This document shows, one piece after another, positions 45,033 to 57,390 of a DNA stretch of 64,000 nucleotides. The notes below the pieces were generated by a model that saw only the letters and a list, made by a program, of their open reading frames with translations, made no database searches and was not told the origin of the DNA. A program made the translations under genes and the position numbers. The first letter of the stretch is position 1; each line of letters begins with the position of its first letter. Origin of the DNA: Roridomyces roridus (Eukaryota; Basidiomycota; Agaricomycetes; Agaricales; Mycenaceae). Location of the stretch: positions 1,860,001-1,924,000 of the forward strand of contig JARKIF010000007.1 in the NCBI GenBank assembly GCA_029378245.1. Direction: 5' to 3'.

Positions 45033-45585
45033 CTACAGGCACGTTCTTTTACTTGTGCGCTCATCGCCAGTTTCCTCCTCAGATGAGCGCTTAGAGGTGT
45101 TTGCTTGGCTTTTGGGCGCTGTTGGTGCTGAGAAATCTGTTTGCTCAGCGCTCAGTGTCAAGCGAAAGCCGAAAACACGCGGCTCACTCGATTTGTGTTG
45201 CACCCAGGACGCCACTGCAACTTTGATTTCTGCCACCTCGCCCCTCAAGAATCCCATCTCCGACAAATCTGTCATTTTGACCGAGGCAAAGCCATTCGTT
45301 CGTTTGAACCCATTGGTCTTGAACTTCCGCATGATATCATCATCGAGATTATATGTCGAACAGAATGCCTCGATTGATAAACTTGGTCCTGGCGTCACGG
45401 GTGAGGGTATCAGCACAGTTTGAACCCCGTGTACTGGCTCAGGTTCATCTGCGCGGGTGTAGCACTCAGATACAATACAAAACGCGGGACAACTGTTAGC
45501 TCACTGATTTCTCTCTTGCGTGAAATGTCTTCCGATTCACCGTCGTCGTCCTGATCTTCTTGTTCTTCAACTTTCACGGAAATGG
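45033..45585 (-). CDS. Small SAM-like-domain protein, start unresolved
   Basis: An acidic exon (KVEEQEDQDDDGESEDI) is joined by a GT-AG intron to NEPEPVHGVQTVLIPSPVTP, then SIEAFCSTYNLDDDIMRKFK and VKMTDLSEMGFLRGEVAEI, resembling the SAM-like helical domain frequent in mushroom proteins. The tail is lysine-rich (SKRSSEEETGDERTSKRTC). No in-frame ATG was found at the 5' end, so the first exon is missing from this model. Confidence 0.5.
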
Positions 45586-45618
45586 TCCATCAGCACAGAA
45601 ACGAATACTACTCGAGAT

Positions 45619-47714
45619 TCAAATACCATGTGCAAATATCGAGTCGTTAGCTGGGTAATACAATGAGTGGCCGAGATGTCGGGCAAGATCTTGACTGCCT
45701 GGATCAAATCCCTTGGCCACTTGGAATTTATACAGCCCCTTGTAGACGTCGGCGTTCCAGACAGCCGTGTCCACTCGGGTCTCCATCTGAAGTGAAGGAA
45801 ATCCCAACTGGAGTGCGTCGGATGCACTGAGCCGGTCAGCACCTGTGACATCAAAGGACCAGAACCACGGGTATTCGGGCCAGCGGAGCGAAGCAGGTGA
45901 ACCATGAATCTGAAGATGTTCGGGAGCGCAGAGAAATAGATATCCGTGTCGGATCTTCTCCGAAATCGTGGCCGAGAGTTCCAATGCAAATGGGATGCTG
46001 TCGACGAGGGCTGGTGTTTTGACTGAGCTTTGAAAGAATTCAACAGAGATGAGGAGATTTGGCCGTACCGTATCTTCCATGGTTCGAAGAAATATTCAGC
46101 CTCTTGAAGATGTGATTGGCCTGCGAGAGCCAACACTGTCGGTCCAGCACTTCACAGTCCCAAGCCCAACGTCGCACAATGGTCTGTTCTTGCACACTGG
46201 ACAGCGCGAACCTGGAAATAATAACTCAGCAGGATGAAGTTCCAGGCAATGAGACAACACGCCTGGTCCAACCTTCCGCCGTAAGCTCCTCTGGCTGTGC
46301 TTCCTCCGACAGGGTTTCCGGTGTCCACCAGTCATCACTGTTATATCCCGGGGCGTCTACCGCCGCGAATTCGAGTGGCAAATCATCATCATCCACTAAG
46401 CGGAATTCTGGAACCTCGGCACTCCCCCTCGTCCATCCTTCCACGCTCCCCGGGAGGTAAATGATAGACCCGAGAGTTACCTCTTCGCTAGCTGGCACGT
46501 AGACGCTTCGGAATTTCATCAGGAGTCGTGTGCAAACGTCCAGATACTGCGGTATGCTGAGGCACTCGATGGCTCTTGCTTCGGCGTTTGAATCGTCGAA
46601 TTTGAAGGAGTAGGGTGGCGTGAGAAGTCCTTCAGCGGAAAGGCTCTGGGACTCGTTGAACAAGTTGGGTGCAAATTCGAAAAGAAGGCCGCCGGTGGAA
46701 CGACGGATGTAGAACGAGTCCCGGTAGCGAGACTAGTTGTCGTAAATCAATGGAAAAGCCAAGAAATGGCGACGCACGCACAGGTTCTCCAACAGTGGCT
46801 TCATAGTAGTCGAAGACGTTCTGTTACTGTTGAGAAGCATCACTGCTTCTTGGCGACACTTTCTTACCACCAGTTCCAAACTCTTCATACCTGCGTTGAA
46901 TAGTTGGAAGGCGTGACGATGAGTTGAATACTTACCCAACACCCATGCATATACACGCTCATGATCGGAGAGAGTGGGTGAATATCGAGGAATTGCTCGT
47001 ATGGCAATAAATCTGTTCAAGACAATTCAACATTGAACGAGTGGATATTGTTCGCAGACAAACGACAAACCGTCATGAAGGACAACAGCGTGAATGGCGG
47101 AAGACTCCGAGTCTGAAAGTCCAAATATCTGAACCATGTTCGGATGCCTGAGTGGTTTTCAGTCTTGCGGAAATTTTGGAGTGGAGTACTCACCGAAGAC
47201 TCGCGTGTCGAGCAACATATTGCCTCCACTCCTGTACATGTTGCAAGTAAGCTATGTGCTGATAGTAAATGTAGCCCCCACTTCTTGGACGTCGACGCTG
47301 TTCCCTTGATACAACGCAACAGTCATCGGCGTCCCTGGCATGCCATAGATGTTGGAAGAGTAAACGCGGCGCGCACTGTTCCGAACGCGTTGCCTCGCTG
47401 CCACTCCCCGGGCAACTCTGAGCTCGCGCTGGAGATTGATGTCGCCCAGTGGAATGCGCCTGAAGTCTGTATGGTATGAGATTTTGATGGGATTCGTCCT
47501 TCTCTGTAGGGAACACGCACCATCAAGCAGACTGGGGGCTGGGGCAGGGTTGAATATGTTATTCGTGACGTTGGTCGAGAAGGTGCCGCCAGCTATAGTG
47601 AAGTGCCGGGCGCCAGGGAAGAAGGCGCCGGTGTGTCTGCACCAGTGAGATGCGATATACAAGTGACGAAGGTAGCGCATACGCGGAGAGTTGGGAGTCA
47701 TCCATATCGTCCAT
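45619..47714 (-). CDS. Agaricomycete-expanded protein with kinase N-lobe-like segment
   Basis: Member of a large mushroom family known to me only as hypothetical proteins. Start at 47714 (MDDMDDSQLSA) with an early intron, then TGAFFPGARHFTIAGGTFS and DFRRIPLGDINLQREL. A strand pattern RRVYSSNIYG ... MTVALYQGN followed by EEWRQYVARHASLRHPNM and VQIFGL looks like a kinase N-lobe without a catalytic loop. Later blocks are LPYEQFLDIHPLSPIM, PEFRLVDDDDLPLEFA, LRWPEYPWFWSFDVTGADRL and the conserved end KFQVAKGFDPGSQDLARHLG. Many introns; the one at 46212-46262 is GC-AG and joins WTR to FALSSVQEQTIV. The frame appears intact after splicing. Confidence 0.82.
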
Positions 47715-48194
47715 GGCAATGAGAAGGAGACAAGCTCTGAATTAGACGCCCAGGCGATGTGGCAGCGCAGTCGCAGGGTCTAATTTCGGTGACATGTGAA
47801 GATTCTGAGGTCGGAGCGACGCAAGCAGAACAGATTCCAGAGGGAACTGTTCCTGGAGTCATTCCGAATTTAGAGGATGAGAAAGGGTAAAGAGCAGATA
47901 TCAAGACAACGGGAGATGAGAATATACAAGTAAGAGGCAAGAGACAAAGGATCATTAATCGGCGATCACAGTGATGCGTGCAATGATTGCCACCAATTCT
48001 GAAAGTCAACCACGCCGTCGTCTGCTGCATTTCTTACTTGGAGACTGCTTTAGAAACATTTGAGCACGGAAATTAGGGTATTGGTCACACTCCAGATTCC
48101 CTTATTCGTTCAAGCGACGATATAACCTGCGATCCAGGGAAAGACATAAATATGAGCAGGCACGGACATGCCTCAACAGCAAAACGAATCAGAA
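47715..48194. other. Intergenic
   Basis: 480 bp. No feature seen. Confidence 0.45.
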
Positions 48195-49541
48195 TTACAA
48201 CTTCGCCTTCTCCTCCCCGTCCCACAAACTCCAAATCTCCCCAACCTCCGCGCCCACGCCCTCCCTCCGAATCCGCTCATACGCACTCTTGACCCCCTCC
48301 GCACCCTTGACATGCTCGATCCGCACCCAACCAACGCAATCCCTCATAAGTTCCGCCCACGCCGTCTTCTGCCGCTCGAATATCTCGGTAAGCGAAAGCT
48401 GATGTTTCCGGATATCCAGCCACTCGGGCATGAAGAACGGCTCCAGCTCCGTAGGCGTCGCGCCCAGGGATGCTTTGGCAGCGAAGGTTTTGGTGGTGGG
48501 GCGTGCGTTGAAGACCGAGGAGGCAGCGGAGGAGGCAGGGGTGATGTTAGTGAGCCCAAGAGCAAACGCCCCTGCGAGGTCTGCTTCTATCGAAGCAAAG
48601 TGCGCGAGGATGCGAGCGTTGAGCTCGTCGTTCCCCGCTACGTCGACGTACAGCCATATTTCGCCTGCGTTCCCCTTGGGTAGGGCGTCGTCGTACGTCT
48701 GCACCGAGTCGTACAGCCTCAGACCCTTGGTGAATGCGAGATTCTTCTTGGAGGTGAGACCGACGAGCTCCAGATCCTTGCGTGTTTCGCCCCGCTCCCG
48801 GCGCTTGCCGAAGAGGTAAGCGGCGCAAAATGCAGTCTTTGCGGAAGCGCTCGAGATGAGGATTTTGTTCGCTCCCCGGTAGCGCAGGCTGTGTAGCCAG
48901 TCGTCGAACCAGTACGAGGTCCAGAAGAGGGGGCGGTAGAGCATCGTCAGGTCTTCGCCCTGCGGGGTGGCAGTGTATTGGGGGTCGTTGGCGCAGCGAA
49001 TAATTTGGTTGTATGGCCGGCGGTCTGTGACTCAATTGAAACACAAACCAGATGGAGGACGGAAGACGCACCGGCAGGCAGATGCGGCCGTGGGACGTAG
49101 AACGCGTGTTTATTCACGTCGGAGGGAGAGACAGGAAGGAGAAGGTATCGACAGGGCGCGAGGTAGCCATAGATGCGTTCTCCCAAGGGGATTTTTGGGT
49201 GGGAAGAGGCGACGACGGTGCCAAAGCCCCAGACGGGGACCAGCCCGTGGGTTTGCCGCGACGCATTCGAGGCGGTAGGTGCCGGGTGGAAGTCGTAGTA
49301 GCTGTTGAGTTGAGTCGAGACTCGTAGTCGATATGTGAATAACGCACCGGAAGTGAGGCTGCTCGCCGAGAGCCTGGTAGGTAACATTGTTTGCGGAGAA
49401 GCCAAATCTGTCGACTTTGACGACGATGTGGTTGGGCGGCAGTTGCGTCTCGATGGTGCTCGTCGCAATGGCGGGGGGCGCGTGTGGCGTCTTGGACGAC
49501 GGACGCGGCAGGCACAGCGATAAATTCGTGAGGGAAGACAT
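48195..49541 (-). CDS. DUF2855 family protein
   Basis: Family of unknown function related in fold to quinone/medium-chain reductases. Start at 49541 (MSSLTNLSLCLPRPS). Conserved blocks after splicing: LPPNHIVVKVDRFGFSANN and VTYQALGE, then YYDFHPAP, VPVWGFGTVVASSHP, GERIYGYLAPCRYLLL, YNQIIRCANDPQY, EDLTMLYRPLFWTSYWFDDW and ANKILISSASAKTAFC; near the end WAELMRDCVGWVRIEHVKG. Two introns (near 49300-49350 and 49030-49070) are GT-AG. No frame breaks. Confidence 0.88.
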
Positions 49542-50283
49542 GGCGGTCAAGAGAAGCCAGACGGTGTTTATGTAACATCACACCGGCGACACGATTGCCG
49601 GAAAACCGGAGAATGAACCCCCGGTTTGGGGGCGCGTGAAAATCATTTTTCGGGAGAGTTGGATCGTGACCCGTGAGGGCCGCGGAGTCGACGAGTCGAC
49701 GAAATTTCCAAAGATGTGGGGCAAATGTGGGGATGAGTGGGAGATCTCTCTCTCATCATGATCCGCTTCAATTCCTTCCCACGGCACTCGGCCTGCTTCC
49801 TACCGCCTTTGTGGAAGATGACACTCTTTTGAACTACTTACTCTTCTCAAAGAATGCTGGTCTTCAGACTCATCATGACGGCTTCACAACAATTTTGGAG
49901 CTTCTATGCTGTTCGATGGTCCCCTCAACGGCAGCCGCCGCTTAATACTTATAGGAATTCCATCGCCGTGCGGTCTCACTCGGTCTAGAAGCCGCATCAT
50001 CCTCGCCGAAGCGCATGCTGCCGCTCTTCCCGCGGGCCGCGGCGCAGGTTTTTCCTGCGAGAACCGATCCCTGCTGTTCCGTTCCCGACATGAATTCGCG
50101 CAGATACGCTCTCGGAGCCGCAAATATCCCAGAAGCAGCAGGGTATCCAAAAAGGTATAGCATCCTTCGAGGCGGAACCCATGGCCGTCCGTCGCACCGA
50201 ACATCATTGGAGGGTCTTCATTATCATTGGTTCCGCGCAACAATATCCCAGGGCCTCACGGCGGGAAGCGGCGTCCCTACATG
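49542..50283. other. Intergenic
   Basis: 740 bp upstream of the DUF2855 gene. No gene recognised. Confidence 0.45.
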
Positions 50284-52051
50284 CACTGTGAAACCCGGGG
50301 CACATGAAAATCATGTCCCTCGGTACCCCCCAATTCATGTCCGGATTGCCTGAAGATCAAAGTGGAGCGCATCAAAATCACCTCCCTTTCGGTGAAGTAC
50401 GCAATCTCGATTCATGTGCGTTTTTGACGTTTTCATGTGCCTTTTTCATATCCTCTTAGCATGAAAATGACCGGTAAAGATGTGAGTCCAATTTCAGTCA
50501 TGCTGTACGATAATGAATATTATTTGCGAGGCACTGAAATTCGGATGGAAACCAGATGGATTTCAAAGTAAATGTATGTGATACAACAACGTGCTACCAC
50601 CACGCCGCCCAGTCTCGCCTCCGCCTCCACCCAAGCCACATCCGCATAGTCGGTGTCGATAACGTCGTCGGCTAAAGTTCATCCCATTTAAGTAGAGCAT
50701 CTCCGGGATATGGCCACGGAACATACCTCGAGTTGCGACTAGCGGAGCGGGAGGACATCGTAGAGAATGATTCCGAGTGCATCAAGGGGAACGGCAATTA
50801 GGCAATGGATGGGGCACGCACTAGATGTAAGAGACGGAGCGAGAGCTCCCGGCGTTCCAATCTGCTCCACGGACTTGAGAACTTCTTGAGGGTCATATTC
50901 GTAATGGGTCAGAACAGAGTAAATAAACAGAGTTAGCGACGCAACCGATGCCCGCTGGCCTCATCAGTGAGCCAGGATCTCCGACGCTCGAGCCCTACAC
51001 CCATTTGTGATGGCCACGGCGGCTTGGGCTTCAAACCGGTACCTGTCGGTGGCGAGGGTTTGAAACTGGTCCTGAGGTCTACGGTACCATGGAGTGTAGT
51101 TGACGGGGCTCCTGACGGAAAGGGGTCGAAGAGGAGGGCGTTGACGAAGCGGGGGCAAGAGGGAGGAGGAAGGAGTGGAGCGCTGTGACAAGCGTGACAC
51201 CACTGACATCATCCGCAGCACGCGCTCCACACAAGGAATATTTCGCTTTTCGCAAGCTCGGCCAAGGGGGCACCGGGATCGAAATTTCGTACCGGGGGAG
51301 GGGGGGTCCCGAGAGGGCTCGAAAAAAATTTCTATATGTATATTAGTAAATGTGTTTTGGAGCATATTGGACACTCTTGATTGAAATTTCCAAATCGGGA
51401 CTGATATATTACATAATACAGCTGCCAGTCTCATCGACTCTCACAAGACATTGCCACAGACAACAAGTGTATCATTGCTCAAGTACACATGAGATGGGTC
51501 TAATTGACACTGGGGTCCTCTAATAAGTTTGTAATACATATTTTTCCTATGGTTGGGAGCCGCGGATTGCTCGGACCGCCGGTAAATCACATGATCGTGG
51601 GAATGATCTGCCTTATATAGGAGGGGAGGGGGGGGGTCCAGCCAGGGTCGAAAAAAACTTTTCGACCCTATATCCGAAATTCCGATCCCGATGCCCCCTT
51701 GAGCTCGGCTGCCTGTAATATGCCACTCTGGAACGGTATGCTTGTCGGGCATGAGCAGAATTGCGATAGGCTGAACGAATAACACTCTAGCTCGATCAAT
51801 GCTCAATTGCATCTTTTGCGTTGATTTTCATGCCCTTCTCGCATGATTTTGGCTTGACTGTTTCAACACCGGGGTCCCTGAAATTCACCGCCAAGCACAT
51901 GATTTGGTCCTTGGTGCAGAGTGAGTAAAACTCACCAAATAACGCCTGAATGGCCCGAGATGCATGATCCATTCATTTCAGGCCAGCGGCCCTGATTTTG
52001 CGTCTTCATGGCACGGCGACATGAATTTCATGCGCCGATGTTTTCACAGTG
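50284..52051. mobile_element. Possible TIR element abutting the GMC-2 promoter
   Basis: The left end CACTGTGAAACCC then GGCACATGAAAATCATG and the right end, reverse-complemented, CACTGTGAAAACATC then GGCGCATGAAATTCATG form an imperfect inverted repeat of about 37 bp. No target duplication was found and no transposase seen, so the call is tentative. A 439-bp hAT-type MITE is nested within. Confidence 0.5.
51263..51701. mobile_element. hAT-type MITE, family 1, copy B (439 bp)
   Basis: Flanked by the 8-bp duplication AGCTCGGC (51255-51262 and 51702-51709). Inverted ends of about 28 bp beginning CAAGGGGGCACCGGGATCG. Nearly identical inside to copy A at 40767-41211. Here the G-runs are short (7 G near 51301-51307, 9 G at 51628-51636). 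Confidence 0.94.
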
Positions 52052-52082
52052 ACAGGTTTGTCCATTCGATCTCACGCTAGTG

Positions 52083-52090
52083 CCTATATA
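52083..52090 (+). promoter_or_regulatory. TATA box of GMC-2
   Basis: CCTATATATGCC about 45 bases upstream of the ATG at 52133. The surrounding bases (CTCACGCTAGTG) are shared with the GMC-1 promoter. Confidence 0.5.
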
Positions 52091-52132
52091 TGCCTCGCAC
52101 CTCGGCGCTGGAAACCCCTCAGAGACACTACC

Positions 52133-54515
52133 ATGCTCGTACCCTTGCTTCTGCTCGCCCTGGTCCCTCCATGTTTCTGCAAGATCTACGAGGACGTCTC
52201 AGATCTACCTGGGCTCGTCTATGATTTCGTCATAGTCGGAGGTACGAAGGCCTTTTTCTGTGAAAATAGGTGTGACTCATGGTACCAAAACTTTAGCTGG
52301 CGCCGCCGGCAACGTTCTCGCCAACAGATTGACGGAGAATCCCAACTTTTCTGTACTTGTACTCGAGGCGGGAATTTCGTTGAGTCAACGTCACAATCTA
52401 TACAGAGCCAGTGTTGAGTTCATCCAGCAACGAAGGGATCGAAGAGTCCATCGTCCCTGAATTCTCTCCCATGATGGTGGCTGGTCCGGTGGGTCCTGGG
52501 GGCAAGGGAGTATATGTGTGCTGAGGGCCGATATCCGATGCAGGCGATATGGGAGTGGAACTTCACGACAACTCCGCAGGTTGGGCTGAATAATCGGTCA
52601 ACTATCTATCCTAGAGGTACGGCATTATATTTATCGTTCAAGGTTATACATTCATTTACATAATTCTCATGACAAGCACGCATGCTGGGCGGTTGTACAT
52701 CGCACAGTAAGGCATCTCGGTTGCTCTTGACTTTCAGTATGCTGAGTGTTAGACGGCATGTTCTATACTCGTGGTTCGGCTGAGGACTACGATCGTTGGG
52801 CGGCTGTAACCGGAGATTCTGGTTGGTCCTGGGATAATTTGCTACAGTACTTCTTCAAAGTGCGCACATTCCTTTTCGTCTTTTCGCTGCATCTCACTCG
52901 ACGTAGAACGAAAAATGGGTCCCACCCCCCAACAATCAATCTACGGTTGGCGAATTCAATCCCGCCGTGCACAGTACGGACGGAATCAACTCGGTCAGCC
53001 TTGGTAGCGATTTGTGGCCCATCTTCGACAGCCACATTATTGAGACTACTCGCCAATTCCCAGAGAAGTTTCCGTTCAACTTGGATTATAACTCCGGAGA
53101 ACCTCTAGGTCTTGGTCAGTTTTTTGGTGTCTACATGATCCACTTGGATTTCAAACTCGATGCAGGTTGGCTTCAGTTCACCCTCGGGGGAGGTGTCCGG
53201 AGCTCTTCTGCCACTTCATACCTTGCCCCGCAGTTCATTCAGCGGAACAATTTGGACGTTTTGCTGCATGCACAAGTTTCGAGGCTCGTCAATCCAAAGA
53301 CGAACAGCCGCGTTGTATCTTTCGAGGGTGTGGAATTTTCGCAAGGTACGCCCATCGTCATCAAAAAAAAATGCCCACCTCACCCTCCTCGAGGCGGATC
53401 CTTATTTACCGCACAGGCCACCAAAGAAATCATCCTATCTGCAGGAGCCGTTGGTACACCCGTCATTCTGATGCATTCAGGCATCGGAGACAAAAACGAG
53501 CTGGCGGCGTTCAACATCACCTCCATCTTGGACCTCCCTAGCGTCGGAAGAAATGCCACCGACCAACCAGGAGTCGTTGGCGGTTGGTCCGTTAACTCGA
53601 CGCAGACACTGGATGCTATCACGTCCAATACAACACTCTTCAACGAAGCGTTTGCGGAATGGAATGCAACCCACACAGGGCCACTCTCAACCTTTCCGGC
53701 TACCCATGTCATGTACATACGAGCGGATACGAACGGGACGGAATTCGAGGGTGTTGATCCTTCTGCGGGGCCCAAGACTCCCCAGATCGAAATTTGGGTC
53801 GCGGTGAGTCGGTCGAGTTCTGCGGCTTCCTTTTGACGGCTGACCCTTTTTGAGACGGGTCCGACTGGACTCAAGACTGCAGCACCTGGGAATTTTATCA
53901 GTTTCAAGGCGCTTGTTCTCACCCCGACTGGCCGTGGGTTTCTTCTTGCAGTTCATATTCCAATACCAACCCGAAAATCTAGGTGGTTCTATCGCCCTGG
54001 CAAGCAACGACCCCTTCGAACCTCCCCTCCTCGATCCAGGACTCTTGGCCGGCGACTTTGACCTGTTCCTCGCTCGGGAAGGCATCAAACACGCGTACAA
54101 ATTCTTCCAGACGCCTGTGTGGGATGACCTCATCATTGAGCCAATCACCGATTTACTGAGTTTGACGACGGACGAGCTGAATGACTTTATACGAAACACG
54201 AGTGTGAGTACCGGGCATATTGTTTCGACTGCGGCCATGTCGGCGAGGGATGCGGATTATGGAGTGGTAAGATGCTTCACTTTCTGCATTGGAACGACTC
54301 ATACTAATCGTGGGTAGGTGAATCCCGATTTACTCGTCAAGGGTGCCAGCGGGCTTCGTATCATCGACGCATCTGTAATGGAATGGAAGCAAGCCAATTT
54401 CAACTTCTCGGGACTGACACCATTGAAGCCGTTCATCGTGAGCGGTCACACCCAGGCCGCAACGTACGTGATTGCTGAGAGGGGAGCGGATTTGATAAAG
54501 GAGCGCTGGTCGTAG
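52133..54515 (+). CDS. GMC oxidoreductase, aryl-alcohol-oxidase-like (GMC-2)
   Basis: Close paralogue of GMC-1 on the opposite strand. Signal peptide MLVPLLLLALVPPCFCKIY; DFVIVGG joined by an intron to AGAAGNVLANRLTENPNF; GMFYTRGSAEDYDRW; ATKEIILSAGAVGTPVIL; catalytic His in STGHIVSTAAMS and the second in FIVSGHTQAATYVIAERG; same final residues LIKERWS. Introns sit at the same places as in GMC-1. Differences: at 52450-52560 extra sequence after SIVPEF contains a stop unless a 48-base GT-AG intron is assumed. The rest of the frame is clean, so it is probably functional. NTase-2 follows on the same strand. Confidence 0.9.
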
Positions 54516-54806
54516 TTTCTCAGGGTCCCATACTCGAATGCAGAGAAAAATGCCAAGGACATAGAAACGAATTCGACCACGTTACAATAAACGCGTTTAA
54601 CAAGCGGGGAAACAAAATCAAGAACACTCTTTTTAAACGCCCCGGCTCCTTGCCTCGACTGAACCCTTCCATTCATTCAAGCCCAACCGATCCGATAACA
54701 AAGGCGCCAGGAAATACGCACGTCAACCAAAACTTGACTAAGCTGCTTGTAGGTGTGATGAGCCGATCAAATTTCAGGCTTGCCATCCGCCACCACAACG
54801 CCACCA

Positions 54807-56110
54807 TGGCCAAAAAGTCCCCAATCATGCGATTCTTGTAAGGCAAGCCCCTAGGTCGATGTCCGACTGCTAATCATTCAAAGTGAGCTCAATATGGGTC
54901 CCCACGACGCCCTGTTTGCGCAGCTCCCTTCTCGAGAGCTGGTAAGACTGATGCAGACGTGTCGACTCATCCGCAACCTGGCGCATGAAGTGTGCTTCAG
55001 TCTCACGCGTCTCTTGGTACCCTTCTTTGGCGATAGGGCGCAGGTGGACCGTTTCCGGCAGATTCAGGCCGATACAGGGACTCTGATCTCTGGGTCGATG
55101 GCTCTCCAATTTCTCGAGAGAACGACGTATCCCGGCTCTGACTTGGATTTGTACGCCTACAAAGCACATGCCGAACGCCCTGTCGCTTTCATTCTCGAGA
55201 ATGGTTACGTTTTCAAGCCTCGGGCGCAGAAAACAACGAACGTGATCGACGACCTGTTCCGCGACCTTGAAATGGCGGTCGATGTCCCACAAAAACCCGA
55301 TGTTTTTGACCATCTTTGTTCGTTGCTCGGAGTCTCACACCGAGTCTCCCGATATCCAGCCAACGGGATCGTCGATATGCTAGAATTCACCAAGGGCGAC
55401 AAAAAGATTCAGCTCATGCTCGCCAAGGCATCGCCGGTCGAAGTGATCCTTGACTTTCATTCCAGTGAGTTGCAGCTATCACTCCTCGGACGCAGTTAAC
55501 GGCAAATCAGCGGTCGTAATGAACCTGATTAGCCACGCCAGTGCTTACTCGCTATATCCATGGTCGACCTTTGTCACCAAACGCGCTGTGCAAGTGGGCT
55601 ACAGCATGACAAGCCGCGAGGAGGGGCGACAAAAGTATATCGACCGCGGTTGGCAAATGTCTTCGAGTGCGCCTACGTCCACAGAATTCCAGGGCCTCCG
55701 GTGGGTGGGTGATCGCCACACCTGGACTCTCCCTCTCCCCCTCCCAGCTAAGGCCTCCAAAACGGACTTTGCCACCGGTAACTCCTGGAAGTTTGACCCC
55801 CAGACTCACCTTCATGACATCGCTGGGACGCAGCTGGGGTGTGGGCATCCACATCTCCGCTTCAGCTACTTTGTTGCTGGTCTCCCGCGGGACCTTGCGC
55901 TTGACTTGATGAAAGAGGCTGTCAAAAACGCGAGGTATAGTTCGATTCGGCGCGTCACTTGCATTGCTTATTGGTATCTGCAGCTTGTTTCCTCAGATGG
56001 ATGCCGACTTCCACCTTCTTGTACTGCTCATGATATATCGCGAGACCCACGTCCTGATCGAGAGAGAGGTTAAAAGTACGTTGCATGAATTGGGCTTTTC
56101 AGTTCAGTAA
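54807..56110 (+). CDS. F-box-like / nucleotidyltransferase-like protein, copy 2 (NTase-2)
   Basis: The start at 54807 (MAKKSPIMRFF) is spliced to ELNMGPHDALFAQLPSREL, exactly as in copy 1. Nucleotidyltransferase-like signature LISGSMALQFLERTTYPGSD with DLDLY; acidic residue in MLEFTKGDKKIQLML; SPVEVILDFHST; VMNLISHASAYSLYP. Compared with copy 1 it has about 15 extra residues between GYVFKPR and the QKPDVF block. The last intron (gtatag...ctgcag) leads to SLFPQMDADFHLLVLL and a longer tail ending HELGFSVQ. Spacing to GMC-2 (292 bp from stop to start) resembles the copy-1 pair. Confidence 0.78.
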
Positions 56111-56439
56111 AACATCGAAATCTTGTACGACAAAGATCTAGCACCATCTCAACGTTAACATGAATGAGTACCATGTTTTGAATCGGAGTTGACTGTACAA
56201 GTCGCGAGGAAGTGGTACAGCCTGTAGAAACCTCACTTGGTAAAGGATCCAGTTACATCACTCACCGTTAACTTCTGCCATTTCCCAATTTACTTCGCGT
56301 TCGCGGCTTCTATCTAAATCAACATTCTCAACAAATACACACAAAAAATCAAGACCACCCTCAGCCTTCTCAAACACCCCGCTCCTCGCCTCGACTTTGT
56401 CCTTCCATTCCTTCAACGCCAGGCGATCCGCAGCCTCAT
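56111..56439. other. Intergenic
   Basis: 330 bp, no feature recognised. Confidence 0.4.
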
Positions 56440-56853
56440 CAATTCCGCTTCGACTCGTCCGTCGGTGAAAAACATTCCACTCTCAGCGTCGTGGTAACGG
56501 CGTCTCCCAATCTAAATCGACCTCGACGAGATTCTCCAGACCCTCGTCCAGCCTCGCGATGACTGCTGACAGCCCACGAGCGTGAATATTCCTTTTCCTT
56601 GCCGTAGATGGGGCAGGGTGCGATTCCGAAGGGCGGGGTGTTGGAGGAGGAATCGCTCTTGATCATCTGCTGCTTCGGCGCAAATGTTCGTCAGATGGAG
56701 GGAGGTGAGGCGGGTAAAGGGCTTCGCGGGGTGGCGAGTGCGACGGAGTGCGTGGATCATCTTGTTCGCTCGACGCGAAGCCAGCAGCTCTGATTTTTCA
56801 AGGAGCTCTAGAGCGATACGAAGGAACTCGAGAGGGAATCGTGGATTGCTCAT
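56440..56853 (-). pseudogene. Truncated F-box/LRR relic
   Basis: Starts MSNPRFPLEFLRIALELLEK and SELLASRRANKMIHAL, like the F-box start of the 57.4-kb gene, then jumps directly to FTRLTSLHLTNICAEAADD, which belongs near the end of that gene. The whole middle (about 200 codons) is missing. Further on, CPIYGKEKEYSRSW matches CPLYGDEREYARPW but frame changes follow. It is a decayed paralogue in head-to-head orientation with the intact gene. Confidence 0.8.
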
Positions 56854-57390
56854 CGCAGGTTGATGCTTTCGATGAGGTGGCGAGAGTCGAGTGAGCGTGA
56901 GAACTTCGGATGTCAATCATGGATGTCCGACGTGCCAGCACCGCCCCATGTTCAATTTGTCACGTGATTTCATGTTCGATTTCGATATCAGTATACCCAG
57001 CGGCTGAGCTATGTAACAACTAAGTATATACATAGTCTGCCCATTCAACTAGGCTTACAATTTTTGGGACATCGCAGGATGTGGCAAATGGTTCAAAGAT
57101 TTGCGGTCGGAACTCGGGCATCTCGGTTATGTTGACTTCATCCGTGTAGCCACGTGCGTTCACGTGTAGCCACGTGCGTTCATGTTGAATTCTTTGTGTT
57201 CGTTCATCTCCAGAGAGTTCTCAACTCTATCTGTATAGAGGTGGCGTGGGTGAGCTAGCTTGTCTCGGCAAAGATGAGCACATCAAAAGTTCCCAAGCTT
57301 GTCCTTGCTTGTCCGCGGCATCCCGAATTCCCACACTACAATTTTTTGACACTGACCACACACCATCTGCCAGCAGAACTCTTGTCCCCG
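56854..57390. other. Intergenic with a short tandem duplication
   Basis: CACGTGTAGCCACGTGCGTT is present twice in tandem near 57150-57180. No gene recognised. Confidence 0.5.

Noticed and set aside
52450..52560. GMC-2 as a pseudogene because of an in-frame stop
   Set aside because: A 48-base GT-AG intron (gtggct...gctgag) removes the stop and keeps frame, and all later motifs are intact; still, this region needs transcript support.
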